Shown here one piece after another: positions 25,640-35,186 of a DNA stretch of 64,000 nt. A program made the translations under genes and the position numbers. How positions within the stretch are numbered: position 1 is the first letter of the stretch; every line of letters begins with the position of its first letter. This DNA is from Bacteroides stercoris ATCC 43183 (lineage in GTDB: Bacteria; Bacteroidota; Bacteroidia; Bacteroidales; Bacteroidaceae): positions 2,480,001 to 2,544,000 of the forward strand of contig NZ_CP102262.1 in the NCBI RefSeq assembly GCF_025147325.1, read 5' to 3'. The notes beneath the pieces are model-generated. The model saw only the letters and a program-made list of their open reading frames with translations, did not search any database and was not told the origin of the DNA.

Positions 25640-28273
25640 ATGATATTCGACCGACAACGACAGCGTTTGCTGCTGCAAGGAAAGGAGTATACGGCCGGGG
25701 ATATATCTCGGTTGGTGGCGGAGGGAGCGGAAAACTGCCCGCCCGCCTTGTGGGATTTGTATCTTTTTCTGGAGAAGTGGTTCGATGCCTCTCCAGTTAT
25801 CACCGTCCATACGTCGGGCTCCACAGGCACGCCGAAAGGGCTGGTGGTGCGCAAGGACCGGATGATGCAGAGCGCCCGTCTCACTTGCGAGTTTCTGAAC
25901 CTGCAAGCAGGAGATACCGCTTTGCTGTGTATGAACCTTCGTTATATAGGGGCTATGATGGTGGTGGTGCGTTCTTTGGTTGCGGGGCTGAATCTGATAG
26001 TGCGTCCTGCTTCCGGCCATCCTCTTTCGGATATAGAAGAACCGCTGAGATTTGCGGCGATGGTTCCTTTGCAGGTTTATAACACGCTCCGTGTTCCCGA
26101 AGAAAAGGCGCGGCTGGAGCAGACGGATATTCTGATTATCGGCGGCGGAGCGGTGGACGACAGTCTGGAGGCGAAAATGAGCGCTCTTCCCACGGCGGTC
26201 TATTCTACGTACGGCATGACGGAAACGTTGTCCCATATCGCATTGCGCCGTCTGAACGGAGATACCGCTTCCAAGCATTATTATCCTTTTCCCTCGGTCG
26301 AACTGTCCTTATCTGCTGAAAGTACGCTGGTTATTAAAGCTCCGCTGATTTGCGGGGAGGTCTTGCAGACCAATGACATTGCCTGCCTCTATCCCGATGG
26401 AAGTTTTACCATTGCAGGCCGGAAAGATAACGTTATCAATAGCGGTGGAATCAAGATACAGGCGGAGGAAATGGAGAAAAGACTACGGCCGTTTATCCCT
26501 GTACCGTTTGTAGTTACTTCTGTTCCCGATCCGCGTTTGGGGCAGGCGCTTACCTTGCTGATTGCCGGACAGGTGGATGTAAGAGAACTGGAGAGTAAGT
26601 TGCAGACGGTGCTGGACGCCTATCATCGTCCCAGACATATTTTTATGACAGAATCGATACCGCAAACGGAGAATGGTAAAACAGACCGTGCCGGATGCCG
26701 TATATTAGCTCGACAAATGAAAAAACTTCACCCTTTAATGTTTGCCGGAACCGGCAGCGATGTGGGCAAGAGCATTATAGCCGCTGCCTTTTGCCGCATT
26801 TTCAGGCAGGACGGATACCGGCCTGCTCCCTTCAAAGCGCAGAATATGGCGCTTAACTCGTATGCCACTCCCGAAGGACTGGAGATAGGACGTGCACAGG
26901 CCGTGCAGGCGGAAGCCGCCGGAGTGCCGTGCCATACAGACATGAATCCGTTACTGCTGAAACCCCAGTCGGACCGGACTTCGCAAGTGGTATTGAACGG
27001 TAAGCCTATCGGCAGTCGTGGTGCATACGACTATTTCCGCAAGGAAGGACGCGAGGAGTTGCGCAGGGAAGTATGTGCGGCGTATGACCGCCTTGCGCAG
27101 AAATATAATCCCATCGTATTGGAAGGTGCGGGCAGCATCTCCGAAATCAACCTGCGCGAGGTAGACCTCGTGAATCTGCCGATGGCAATGTATGCCGGTG
27201 CGGACGTGATTCTGGTAGCGGATATAGACCGTGGCGGGGTCTTTGCCAGTGTGTACGGTTCGGTAATGCTGCTTACTCCCGAAGAACGCAAGCATGTAAA
27301 AGGTATTCTTATCAATAAATTCCGGGGAGATATACGTCTCTTCGAGTCCGGCGTCAAAATGCTGGAAGAGCTTTGCGGAATTCCGGTGGTCGGGGTGGTT
27401 CCTTATTATAAGGATATCTATATCGAGGAAGAGGATTCGCTTGCCCTTGCCACCAAATCATTGCAGGCGGAGCAGGGTAAGGTGAATATAGCTGTGGTTC
27501 TGCTGCGCCACCTCAGCAACTTCACGGATTTCAATGTGCTGGAACGTGACCCGCGCGTGCATCTTTTCTATACCAACAACACCGACGAACTGGCGAAGGC
27601 GGATATCATCATCCTGCCCGGCAGCAAGAGTACCCTTGCCGACCTCTATGAATTGCGCCGCAACGGAGTGGCGCAAGCCGTCATCCGTGCCCATCGTGAG
27701 GGAACTGCCGTGTTGGGCATCTGCGGCGGCTATCAGTTGATGGGGCAGGAAGTACTCGACCCCGATCACGTGGAAGGGGAGATAGAACGGTTGCCCGGTC
27801 TTGGACTACTGCCCGTAAGTACACGAATGACGGGAGAAAAGGTGACGCGGCAGGTGAACTTCCAACTTCTTGAAAACTGCCGTGCCGCTGTTCCGCAAGG
27901 TAATTTTTCCCCTTCAATTTTCAACAACCAACCTTCAGCGCCCCACTTTCAGCTAAAAGGTTACGAGATTCACATGGGTAGTACCGTACCGGTGGAGGGA
28001 GCGTCCGCTTCTCCGCTAAATCGGTTGGAAAGCGGGCAATGTGACGGGTATATCGTGGACCGTACGTGCATGGGGACTTACATTCACGGCATTCTCGACA
28101 ATCCGGAATTTATCGACTTCCTGCTCGAACCGTTTGCCGGTAAATTGTCGGAAGAGGCGGAAACGTTCAACTACCGGCAGTTTAAGGAAGAGCAGTATGA
28201 CAAACTCGCCGACCATGTGCGGCAGCATGTCAACCTGCCGCTTATTTACAAGATATTGACGGACAACAATTAA
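25640..28273 (+). CDS. menE-cobQ: Fusion of o-succinylbenzoate-CoA ligase (MenE) and cobyric acid synthase (CobQ)
   Basis: 877 residues in one open frame. Residues 1-359 are MenE: the adenylation P-loop HTSGSTGTPKG, YGMTET, AGRKDNVINSGGIK, and the catalytic Lys in TENGKTDR. From Met360 (nt 26717) CobQ begins, MKKLHPLMFAGTGSDVGKS, with its P-loop, then a Gln amidotransferase domain with LGICGGYQLMG (Cys nucleophile) and GTYIHGILDN (His). MenE activates o-succinylbenzoate; CobQ amidates four adenosylcobyrinate side chains. A stop one base out of frame at the junction would recreate the usual ATGA overlap, so the fusion may arise from one inserted A. Confidence 0.88.
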   Translation: MIFDRQRQRLLLQGKEYTAGDISRLVAEGAENCPPALWDLYLFLEKWFDASPVITVHTSGSTGTPKGLVVRKDRMMQSARLTCEFLNLQAGDTALLCMNLRYIGAMMVVVRSLVAGLNLIVRPASGHPLSDIEEPLRFAAMVPLQVYNTLRVPEEKARLEQTDILIIGGGAVDDSLEAKMSALPTAVYSTYGMTETLSHIALRRLNGDTASKHYYPFPSVELSLSAESTLVIKAPLICGEVLQTNDIACLYPDGSFTIAGRKDNVINSGGIKIQAEEMEKRLRPFIPVPFVVTSVPDPRLGQALTLLIAGQVDVRELESKLQTVLDAYHRPRHIFMTESIPQTENGKTDRAGCRILARQMKKLHPLMFAGTGSDVGKSIIAAAFCRIFRQDGYRPAPFKAQNMALNSYATPEGLEIGRAQAVQAEAAGVPCHTDMNPLLLKPQSDRTSQVVLNGKPIGSRGAYDYFRKEGREELRREVCAAYDRLAQKYNPIVLEGAGSISEINLREVDLVNLPMAMYAGADVILVADIDRGGVFASVYGSVMLLTPEERKHVKGILINKFRGDIRLFESGVKMLEELCGIPVVGVVPYYKDIYIEEEDSLALATKSLQAEQGKVNIAVVLLRHLSNFTDFNVLERDPRVHLFYTNNTDELAKADIIILPGSKSTLADLYELRRNGVAQAVIRAHREGTAVLGICGGYQLMGQEVLDPDHVEGEIERLPGLGLLPVSTRMTGEKVTRQVNFQLLENCRAAVPQGNFSPSIFNNQPSAPHFQLKGYEIHMGSTVPVEGASASPLNRLESGQCDGYIVDRTCMGTYIHGILDNPEFIDFLLEPFAGKLSEEAETFNYRQFKEEQYDKLADHVRQHVNLPLIYKILTDNN

Positions 28274-28286
28274 AATCGGATAGAAT

Positions 28287-29318
28287 ATGATCGACGGACA
28301 CGGAGACGATTCCTATAAATACAGCCGCCCGATAACGGCAAATTTCAGTTCCAACGTGTACAGCAAAGTGAATCTTTCCCGTTTGAAAGCTCATCTTTGC
28401 GAATGTATCGGGGAGATAGGCAATTACCCCGAACCCGAACCCTATACGTTGGAAGCCCGTATAGCTTCCCGCTGTCAGCTGCCGTCCGGAGCTGTTTGCG
28501 TAACGAATGGCGCAACGGAGGCCATATACCTTATTGCACAGACTTTCCGGGGTACGAATACAGCTATCCTGCAACCCACTTTCAGCGAATATGCGGATGC
28601 CTGCCGTATGCACGGACACCGGGTGAGTTCGCTTTATCAACTGCCGAAGGAGCAGGACGGGTATCGCCTGCCGGACGATGTGCGGATGCTGTGGCTCTGC
28701 AATCCCAACAATCCCACGGGAACGGTGGCCGGTAAAGAATATATGCGCGGATTGATTGAACATAATCCGCAGGTTTGTTTTATTATAGACCAGTCTTATG
28801 AGTTCTTTACGCTGTGTCCGCTTTTCTCTCCGGCAGAGGCGGCGGAGTATCCGAATGTACTCCTGCTGCATTCCATGACGAAAAGGTATGCGATTCCCGG
28901 TTTGCGGCTTGGATATGTAACGGGCAGTTCCGGTTTGCTGGAGCGGCTGCGCACCAACCGTATGCCGTGGTCGGTCAACCGGCTTGCCATTGAAGCAGGA
29001 CTTTTCCTGTTGGAGAACGATGTGCCCGAACCGTTGGATGTGGCTGCTTATTTGCAGGAGACGGCGCGTCTGGGCAAGGCGCTTAAAGCCGTAGGCGGAT
29101 TGGACGTTTGGGATACGCAGACGCATTTTATGCTGGTGCAGCTTCGCATGGGCAAGGCGTCTGCCTTGAAAGAGTATCTTGCCGGGGAGCATGGCATACT
29201 CATTCGGGATGCGTCCAACTTTGCGGGACTGGACGAGCACTTTTTCCGCATAGCCACACAGACACCGGAAGAGAACGACAGACTGGTGGCGGCGATAGAG
29301 GAATTTATGGCGGGGTAG
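28287..29318 (+). CDS. cobD: Threonine-phosphate decarboxylase
   Basis: 343 residues, PLP-dependent class I aminotransferase fold. LCNPNNPTGTVAG and DQSYEFF are cofactor-binding segments, and HSMTKRYAIPGLRLGY carries the Schiff-base Lys. It makes (R)-1-amino-2-propanol phosphate, the linker for the nucleotide loop of B12. It follows the menE-cobQ fusion by 14 bases and precedes cbiB, fitting the late B12 context and favouring CobD over a histidinol-phosphate aminotransferase. Confidence 0.88.
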   Translation: MIDGHGDDSYKYSRPITANFSSNVYSKVNLSRLKAHLCECIGEIGNYPEPEPYTLEARIASRCQLPSGAVCVTNGATEAIYLIAQTFRGTNTAILQPTFSEYADACRMHGHRVSSLYQLPKEQDGYRLPDDVRMLWLCNPNNPTGTVAGKEYMRGLIEHNPQVCFIIDQSYEFFTLCPLFSPAEAAEYPNVLLLHSMTKRYAIPGLRLGYVTGSSGLLERLRTNRMPWSVNRLAIEAGLFLLENDVPEPLDVAAYLQETARLGKALKAVGGLDVWDTQTHFMLVQLRMGKASALKEYLAGEHGILIRDASNFAGLDEHFFRIATQTPEENDRLVAAIEEFMAG

Positions 29319-29356
29319 AGCCGGCGTAATAGTAGAACCTGAGTGATAAACATTTT

Positions 29357-30331
29357 ATGGAAGATATAATCATATTTTTAGGCATTGCTTTCAATCTGAA
29401 CCTGCCGCTGCTTACGGCATGGCTGCTCGACCACTGGTTGGGCGATCCTGTCTGGCTGCCGCATCCTGTGGTGGCTTTCGGAAAGGCCATTTCGTTCTGT
29501 GAGCATCGTCTGAATAAGGGGAATGCCCGTTTTCTGAAAGGGGCTGTCATGTCGTTGGTACTGGTGGCAGGCGTTTATCTGCTTACATTGTTCCTGCTGC
29601 GTTGGGCAGCGCATTATTCTCCCGGTCTGCTTTTGACTTTGCAGGTGCTGCTCATCTTTTATTGCCTTGCGGGTACTACGCTGGTGCGAGAAGTCTGCGG
29701 GGTGTTTAAGGCTGTAGACCGTTCGTTGGAAGAAGGAAGGAAGCAGGTAGCCCGTATTGTGGGGCGCGACACTTCCGGACTTTCGGCGCAGGAAGTACGT
29801 ACGGCGGCATTAGAGACGTTGGCAGAGAACCTGAGCGACGGCGTAATCGCTCCGCTGTTCTGGTATATGTTGCTGGGTGTGCCGGGTATGCTTGCCTATA
29901 AGATGATAAATACACTCGACTCCATGATAGGGTATAGGAATGAACGCTATCGTCGGTTCGGCTGTTTCGCGGCACGTCTGGACGATGTAGCCAACTATAT
30001 CCCCGCCCGTCTGACGGCTTTTCTCATGGTGGCGGTTTCCGGCAGATTCCCGTTGCTGCTTTTTGTGGGGAAATACGGCAGCAAGCATGCCAGTCCCAAT
30101 TCCGGCTATCCGGAAGCGGCGCTTGCCGGAATATTGGACTGCCGCTTCGGTGGTCCTCACAACTATTTTGGCGAGGAAGTGTGGAAACCTTATATCGGCG
30201 ACAATAAACGGCCTTTGACAACCGAAGACATGAGGATTGCCGTGCGCATCAACCGCAGTGTGGAATGGATAATGGTAATCATCGTTGTTGCTACCGCTAC
30301 CTGTATGTACGTTATTCCCTCATTCTTCTGA
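29357..30331 (+). CDS. cbiB: Adenosylcobinamide-phosphate synthase
   Basis: 324 residues, an integral membrane CbiB/CobD protein with four or five hydrophobic segments. The family's N-terminal block LLTAWLLDHWLGDPVWLPHPV is evident, as are ALETLAENLSDGVIAPLFWY and NTLDSMIGYRNERYRRFG. It joins aminopropanol phosphate to cobyric acid. Its end converges with the cobC gene only 3 bases away, so both transcripts must end by reading into each other. Confidence 0.94.
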   Translation: MEDIIIFLGIAFNLNLPLLTAWLLDHWLGDPVWLPHPVVAFGKAISFCEHRLNKGNARFLKGAVMSLVLVAGVYLLTLFLLRWAAHYSPGLLLTLQVLLIFYCLAGTTLVREVCGVFKAVDRSLEEGRKQVARIVGRDTSGLSAQEVRTAALETLAENLSDGVIAPLFWYMLLGVPGMLAYKMINTLDSMIGYRNERYRRFGCFAARLDDVANYIPARLTAFLMVAVSGRFPLLLFVGKYGSKHASPNSGYPEAALAGILDCRFGGPHNYFGEEVWKPYIGDNKRPLTTEDMRIAVRINRSVEWIMVIIVVATATCMYVIPSFF

Positions 30332-30334
30332 GTG

Positions 30335-30865
30335 CTAAAGGGTAATCCTGACGATACCGCCATAGGGTGTCAGTGCGCTGAATGCCTCTTCGGGTTTGAT
30401 GATGCCGGCATATATCTGTGCGCAAATCAGGACGCCGCCGTGGGCAAAAACGGCCACCCGCTGGTAGGGCTTTCCTTTCAGCTCATCGAGAAAGTCGCTG
30501 ACACGCCGGTACTGCATGGCGAACGACTCTCCGCCCGTAGCTGCTACATTCAAATAGTCGGCATACCACTCCTGTAGGCGCGGGTCGTCGTTGCGGTCGA
30601 AAGGTTTCATTTCCCAACTGCCGAAGTTTATTTCCATAATCCGTTTGTCACGTTCTGCATCCGGATAGCCGCAATAGGTGGCAAGGCGTACGCAGCGCGT
30701 AAGCGGACTGGTATATACATGGTCGAAAGGCAGAAAGGCTTTCAGGTTCTCTTGGGTAACGGCCGCTTCCTGTTCGAATGTCGGTTTCAGGGGAACATCC
30801 GTTTGTCCGTAGCATACGCCGGGCGGTACATCGACGGATGTGTGACGAATAAGTATAACTTCCAT
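30335..30865 (-). CDS. cobC: alpha-Ribazole phosphatase
   Basis: 176 residues, histidine phosphatase superfamily. The catalytic LIRHTSV sits at the N-terminus, as do the CYGQTDVPL block and a later AHGGVL. It dephosphorylates alpha-ribazole-5'-phosphate (or the cobalamin 5'-phosphate) in the nucleotide loop pathway. It is the last gene of the minus-strand cobUTSC run, 19 bases from cobS. Confidence 0.9.
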   Translation of the reverse strand: MEVILIRHTSVDVPPGVCYGQTDVPLKPTFEQEAAVTQENLKAFLPFDHVYTSPLTRCVRLATYCGYPDAERDKRIMEINFGSWEMKPFDRNDDPRLQEWYADYLNVAATGGESFAMQYRRVSDFLDELKGKPYQRVAVFAHGGVLICAQIYAGIIKPEEAFSALTPYGGIVRITL

Positions 30866-30884
30866 AATTTTTCAGATTAAATGT

Positions 30885-31685
30885 TTAGTGAAAATAAAAG
30901 GGAACCGAGACAAAGTCCGTAAGGAAATCGATTCCAAAACCTGCATAGACATATACCAATACAAGGCTGCCTATGTAGAATGCCAGTTCGCAAAGCAGGA
31001 AAGCCGCTCCGCAGCAATCACCCGTATATCCTTGCAGGCGGCGTTTCATAAGGCGGCACAGCAGTACGAATGCGAGCAGCGGGAAGAGGGTGGCAGGCCA
31101 CATCTTTACCGGCAGGAGTAAGACGAAAGGAAGCAATCCGCAGATGAAGGCGGATATCAATTCCTGGCGACTCATGCGGTTGTACACGACTTTAGCCTTG
31201 CTGTCTTCTTCTTTTCGGGCGTATGGCAGGCAGTTAATGAGTTGGGATGCGCAGAACTTGCACCAGCAGTCGCCGCAGAAAACAAGGATACAAAGGAAAT
31301 TCAGAGGCAGATTGCGCATCTGTAACAGCAATAGGAAATAGAATATCAGTCCGATAACTCCGTAGCTTCCTATATGGGAATCTTTCATGATGGCAAGCGT
31401 ACGCTCGCGGGTGGTGCCGCCGCCGAACCCGTCCAGAAAGTCCGCTAACCCGTCTTCGTGCAGGCATCCCGTAACAAACAGGCGGGCGATGATGGCTATA
31501 ATCCAGGCAAGGGATACGGGCAGTATCTGTCCGGTCAGCCAGAGAGTGCCTGCCATGATGCCGCCCGTCAGCCAGCCGGTTAGCGGCCAGTAGGGTACTA
31601 CATGCTTGAAACATGCGGCGGGTACTTCCCTGATTTTCCAAAAGGGCAGTCGGGTGAAGAAGATAAATGCAGCCAGTATGTTCAT
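30885..31685 (-). CDS. cobS: Adenosylcobinamide-GDP ribazoletransferase
   Basis: 266 residues, polytopic membrane enzyme. The N-terminal FFTRLPFWK and the acidic HEDGLADFLDGFGGGTTRERTLAIMKDS block are diagnostic of CobS/CobV. It joins adenosylcobinamide-GDP to alpha-ribazole. A 107-base gap lies between it and cobT upstream, with no obvious gene or terminator. Confidence 0.94.
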   Translation of the reverse strand: MNILAAFIFFTRLPFWKIREVPAACFKHVVPYWPLTGWLTGGIMAGTLWLTGQILPVSLAWIIAIIARLFVTGCLHEDGLADFLDGFGGGTTRERTLAIMKDSHIGSYGVIGLIFYFLLLLQMRNLPLNFLCILVFCGDCWCKFCASQLINCLPYARKEEDSKAKVVYNRMSRQELISAFICGLLPFVLLLPVKMWPATLFPLLAFVLLCRLMKRRLQGYTGDCCGAAFLLCELAFYIGSLVLVYVYAGFGIDFLTDFVSVPFYFH

Positions 31686-31792
31686 TATATATAGGTATTG
31701 TCTATAAAATTAAAATATGGGTACTATCAACAAAGTTATATATGTTATCTATAAAATGGTTCTCTGCTTAGAGATGCCGTTTGAGGGGCTTC

Positions 31793-32830
31793 TTAAAAGT
31801 ATTTGGTGATGGAAGCGTGTGCGAAGTTATCCATTTCATTAATCATGCGGACAGCCGATTCTATAATGGGATATGCACAGATAGCTCCCGTGCCTTCTCC
31901 GAGTCTTAATCCTAAGTGTAGCAATGGTTTGGCATTTAATGAGTCAAGTACAAGTTTATGCCCGCATTCATCTCCGCAATGTCCGAATACGGCATAATGC
32001 AGCACTTCGGGATACAGCTTGGCAGCGGCAAGGATACAGTTTGTCATGATGAAGCCGTCTACCAGAATAATCATTTTCAGCTCGGCGGCTTGCAGCATGG
32101 CGCCTACTGCCATAACCATTTCCAACCCGCCGAAGTAGCGGATGATGTCACGCGGCGAACCGTCTCCTTTGTAGTTGTCCAACGACTGTTTCAAGACTTC
32201 GTACTTATGGCGGATGCCTGCATCGTCCAGCCCGCTTCCCGCACCGACGCATTCTTTTAGCGGAATGCCGGTGAAGCAACTCATCCATAGGGAAGAAGAG
32301 GATGTGTTGCCTATCCCCATTTCCCCGAAACTGAGTATGTTACTGCCTTCTTCGCGGCAACGGAGCACCACTTCCGCACCCCGTTCCAGGCAAAGTTCCA
32401 TTTCCGTTTCGGTCATTGCAGCTTCGTGCAGATAGTTGCGTGTGCCTTTGCGCACTTTCATATTGATGATTCCTTTTTCATAAGGCAGGTCATAATCAAC
32501 TCCCGCATCCACTATCTTTAATGCAAATCCGTGCTGGCGGCACAGAAAATTGACGCCGGCACCTCCATGAAGGAAATTACTGATTTGTTGCCAGGTAATT
32601 TCTTTGGGTGAGAGGCTGACACCTTCCTCTACAATACCATGATCGGCAGCAAAGATGATATTCTGAGGATGTTGCAGAATGGGAGTCAGGTTTTGCTGGA
32701 TGAGCCCTACCTGAAGCGCAAGGCTTTCCAGCATTCCCAAAGACCCTTTCGGCTTGGTCAGGTTATTGATTTTCTCAACCAGTGCCGGTCGTATAGCTTC
32801 ATCCGGTCCTATTATATCAAATGTCTTCAT
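31793..32830 (-). CDS. cobT: Nicotinate-nucleotide:dimethylbenzimidazole phosphoribosyltransferase
   Basis: 345 residues. [16 protein letters not shown] and the conserved [12 protein letters not shown] and [15 protein letters not shown] blocks, with a catalytic-Glu region, identify CobT. It makes alpha-ribazole-5'-phosphate from the lower-ligand base. No bluB-like gene for aerobic DMB synthesis is in the window, consistent with an anaerobe. Confidence 0.95.
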   Translation of the reverse strand: MKTFDIIGPDEAIRPALVEKINNLTKPKGSLGMLESLALQVGLIQQNLTPILQHPQNIIFAADHGIVEEGVSLSPKEITWQQISNFLHGGAGVNFLCRQHGFALKIVDAGVDYDLPYEKGIINMKVRKGTRNYLHEAAMTETEMELCLERGAEVVLRCREEGSNILSFGEMGIGNTSSSSLWMSCFTGIPLKECVGAGSGLDDAGIRHKYEVLKQSLDNYKGDGSPRDIIRYFGGLEMVMAVGAMLQAAELKMIILVDGFIMTNCILAAAKLYPEVLHYAVFGHCGDECGHKLVLDSLNAKPLLHLGLRLGEGTGAICAYPIIESAVRMINEMDNFAHASITKYF

Positions 32831-32867
32831 AATTTTATATCTTATACTTCATTCTTATATTCCGTAC

Positions 32868-33383
32868 TTATTCACATTTAATTTTTGTTGCAATCCCCGA
32901 CACCATTAAAATCACTTCATCTGCCCGTGAAGCCACATACTGGTTCATCCAGCCTTGCATATCCGTAAACTTCCGTTGTATTTCGTTTTCGGATGTGCCG
33001 CCCATACCTATCTCGTTGGTGACAAATATAAATGTGGCATCCTGTGCTGTAAAGCGGTCGAATTCGGCTTTGGCTGCGGCAAGGGAACGGTCTGTATCGG
33101 CATCCAGGTCGAAAAAGAAATTGGTACACCACAACGTTATGCAGTCTATCAGTACGGTGCGTCCGGACAGCGAGTGGCGGCTCAGCTTTTTATCTTCTTC
33201 TATGTTTGTCCATTCCGGTCCGCGCCTTTCCTGATGGTGTATCACCCGTTTGCGGAATTCTTCATCCCATATACGTGCCGTAGCGAGGTAGACAGGGGTG
33301 GGCGAGAGGCTGAGCGCCAGCTTTTCCGCATAGGTACTTTTGCCCGAGCGTGCTCCACCGGTAATAAGTATGATTCGTCTCAT
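32868..33383 (-). CDS. cobU: Adenosylcobinamide kinase / GDP transferase
   Basis: 171 residues from the ATG at 33383. The longer frame from 33440 adds 19 residues without family similarity, and a promoter at 33410-33417 lies inside that extension, so 33383 is the start. A P-loop, TGGARSGKSTYAEKL, at the N-terminus is typical of CobU. It phosphorylates adenosylcobinamide and transfers GMP from GTP to it. First gene of the cobUTSC run. Confidence 0.94.
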   Translation of the reverse strand: MRRIILITGGARSGKSTYAEKLALSLSPTPVYLATARIWDEEFRKRVIHHQERRGPEWTNIEEDKKLSRHSLSGRTVLIDCITLWCTNFFFDLDADTDRSLAAAKAEFDRFTAQDATFIFVTNEIGMGGTSENEIQRKFTDMQGWMNQYVASRADEVILMVSGIATKIKCE

Positions 33384-33409
33384 TGGTTTGCTTGAAGTTT
33401 TTATGAAAG

Positions 33410-33417
33410 CAAATGTA
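33410..33417 (-). promoter_or_regulatory. cobU: -7 box TACATTTG of cobU
   Basis: On the minus strand TACATTTG matches TAnnTTTG and lies about 27 bases before the cobU ATG. The leader is too short for a cobalamin riboswitch, and I do not see one. Confidence 0.65.
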
Positions 33418-33492
33418 CATGATTTCTGCGGCAGTGGCAAGAATAGAGTATTTTTTTAGCGGTTTCGTTTTTTCTTTTTTAAAAGATTTCAT

Positions 33493-33500
33493 TACCTTTG
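33493..33500 (+). promoter_or_regulatory. -7 box TACCTTTG of tRNA-Gly
   Basis: TACCTTTG fits the Bacteroides -7 consensus and lies 34 bases upstream of the mature tRNA 5' end. Confidence 0.65.
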
Positions 33501-33533
33501 CCGATGTTTTCAGAATAAAGGGAAACGAAACCT

Positions 33534-33606
33534 GCGGCAATAGCTCAGTTGGTAGAGCATCAGCTTCCCAAGCTGAGGGTCACGAGTTCGAGCCTCGCTT
33601 GCCGCT
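33534..33606 (+). tRNA. tRNA-Gly (anticodon CCC)
   Basis: A 73-nt cloverleaf. The acceptor strands GCGGCAA and TTGCCGC pair fully, followed by T. The D-loop contains AGTTGGTAGA, the anticodon arm CAGCTTCCCAAGCTG gives anticodon CCC, and the T-loop is GTTCGAG. CCA is not encoded. The 3' half is the integration site of the downstream phage-derived element. Confidence 0.97.
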
Positions 33607-33619
33607 CTCTTGAAAATCA
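33562..33619 (+). repeat. attL: 58-bp repeat in the tRNA-Gly 3' half
   Basis: Bases 33562-33619 are identical to 51931-51988 over all 58 positions. The repeat covers the anticodon loop to just past the tRNA gene and so rebuilds the tRNA on integration. It marks the left edge of the element. Confidence 0.95.
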
Positions 33620-33705
33620 AGCAGTTACAAATAAAGTAGCTGCTTATTTTTTTATATATGCTGAATAACATTCCGCTTTTAGACCCTTTTAAACCCTTTT
33701 AATCT

Positions 33706-33748
33706 TATCTTTGTATGCAAATTCTATGCAAATTTTCAGATTTGCATA
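33706..33748 (+). promoter_or_regulatory. Integrase promoter with TATGCAAAT repeats
   Basis: A -7 box TATCTTTG (33706-33713) precedes the integrase ATG at 33767. TATGCAAAT occurs directly at 33714-33722 and 33725-33733 and inverted at 33740-33748. Similar words recur next to attR, so these are probable integrase arm-type sites that could also repress the int promoter. CCTTTTA repeats at 33685 and 33695 lie just upstream. Confidence 0.65.
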
Positions 33749-33766
33749 AACTAAAAACATAGATAT

Positions 33767-34972
33767 ATGGCAACGGTTAAATTCTACCTTGATAAAAGAA
33801 GGCAAAAAAAAGATGGCACTTATCCGATAAAGTTGAATGTATTCCACAACAAACAAATAATGATAGCTACGCAGCTAAGTGCATCGGAAAAAGAATGGAA
33901 TGGGAATGAATATTCTGTGCGTGCACAAAATTACAAGCCGAGGAATATAGTTGCCCGTGGAATAATAAACAAGGCGGAAACAGTAATATTTACTTTAGAG
34001 CAACAAGAAAAGTTGAAATCAACTACAGACAAAGCTTTGAAGAAGTTGATAGAGGACGCTATAAGTAGCAAGGTTGAAAATCAAAAGACGTTTCTCTATT
34101 ATCTTGATGAATTCGTTTCCAAGAAAACCAATCAGGGGACTAAGTCTATATATACAACCACAAGAAACAAGATTGAGGAATACGATAGTCATTGTACTTT
34201 TGAGAGCATGGATAAGTCATGGCTGGAAAACTTTGAAGCGTGGATGGCAAAGACGATGAAGGTTAATGCCTACGCTATTCATTTACGGAACATACGTAGT
34301 GTATTCAACTACGCCATTGATGAGGAGTACACAACATTGTATCCATTCAGAAGATTTTCAATAAAGAAAGAGGAAACCCGAAAACGCAGCCTTACAGCAG
34401 AACAACTTAGGTTATTGAGAGATTATCCATGTGAGGAATACCAGATTAGATATAGGGATATGTTCATGCTCATGTTCTATCTCATAGGGGTAAATGCAGC
34501 CGATTTGTTCAACGCAAAACATTCTGCATTGGTAAATGGTCGTTTTGAATATAAAAGAGCTAAGACGGGGAAATTATACAGTATTAAAGTAGAACCGGAA
34601 GCGCAGGCTATAATTGAGAAATACAAAGGGAAGGATTATCTTCTTAATATAATGGACGAATACGGAAATTACAAGGATTTCCTACATCGTATGGGAATAG
34701 GGTTAAAACAGATTGGAGAGACAGAAAGGAAGGGATTGGGAGGGAAAAAGAGTAGAAATCCTTTATTCCCTGATTTGTCCTCATATTGGGCAAGACACAC
34801 ATGGGCCACGGTAGCGGCAGAACTCGATGTCCCCAAAGAGGTAATCGCCCACGCGCTTGGGCATAGTTGGGCGAACAGTACAACAACCGACATCTATATC
34901 CGTTTCGATATGAAAAAAGTTGATGAAGCGAATAGAAAGGTCATTGATTTCGTGAACAATATCAATGTGTAA
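33767..34972 (+). CDS. int: Tyrosine integrase of the tRNA-Gly element
   Basis: 401 residues. An N-terminal arm-binding domain (MATVKFYLDKRRQKKDGTYPIKLNVF) is followed by a SAM-like core-binding domain and a catalytic domain. Visible catalytic parts are YWARHTWATVA (Arg II region), HALGHSW and the nucleophilic Tyr in TTTDIYIRFD. The usual first Arg is replaced: the block reads GVNAADLFN, as in some Bacteroides integrases such as IntDOT, which lack Arg I. It is adjacent to attL and reads inward. Confidence 0.95.
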   Translation: MATVKFYLDKRRQKKDGTYPIKLNVFHNKQIMIATQLSASEKEWNGNEYSVRAQNYKPRNIVARGIINKAETVIFTLEQQEKLKSTTDKALKKLIEDAISSKVENQKTFLYYLDEFVSKKTNQGTKSIYTTTRNKIEEYDSHCTFESMDKSWLENFEAWMAKTMKVNAYAIHLRNIRSVFNYAIDEEYTTLYPFRRFSIKKEETRKRSLTAEQLRLLRDYPCEEYQIRYRDMFMLMFYLIGVNAADLFNAKHSALVNGRFEYKRAKTGKLYSIKVEPEAQAIIEKYKGKDYLLNIMDEYGNYKDFLHRMGIGLKQIGETERKGLGGKKSRNPLFPDLSSYWARHTWATVAAELDVPKEVIAHALGHSWANSTTTDIYIRFDMKKVDEANRKVIDFVNNINV

Positions 34973-35078
34973 ACATATCATTATAAATACAATAAAATGT
35001 TAATATAAAGATACCCTTCTATATCTATAATATGTTGATTATTAGTTGGTAATGTGCATGTTATTTTTATTATATCAT

Positions 35079-35115
35079 CCTTTTAGGTGCTTTTGTCACC
35101 TTTTAGTTCCTTTTA
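35079..35115 (+). repeat. CCTTTTA triplet downstream of int
   Basis: CCTTTTA occurs at 35079, 35099 and 35109, matching the same word repeated at 33685 and 33695 on the other side of the integrase gene. These may be protein-binding sites used in recombination. No gene is visible from 34973 to 35186. Confidence 0.4.
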
Positions 35116-35186
35116 ACGACAGTATGAAAAGTAAATATTAAAGATTGTTCCTTTTCTCCGATTGTGCAAAAAAACATTCCTACTTT

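Noticed and set aside
33384..33440. Longer cobU start at 33440
   Set aside because: The extra 19 residues lack family similarity and contain the promoter box at 33410-33417.
33384..33533. Cobalamin riboswitch upstream of cobU, and upstream of menF or the TonB receptor
   Set aside because: The leaders are too short and no B12-box-like conserved core is visible.
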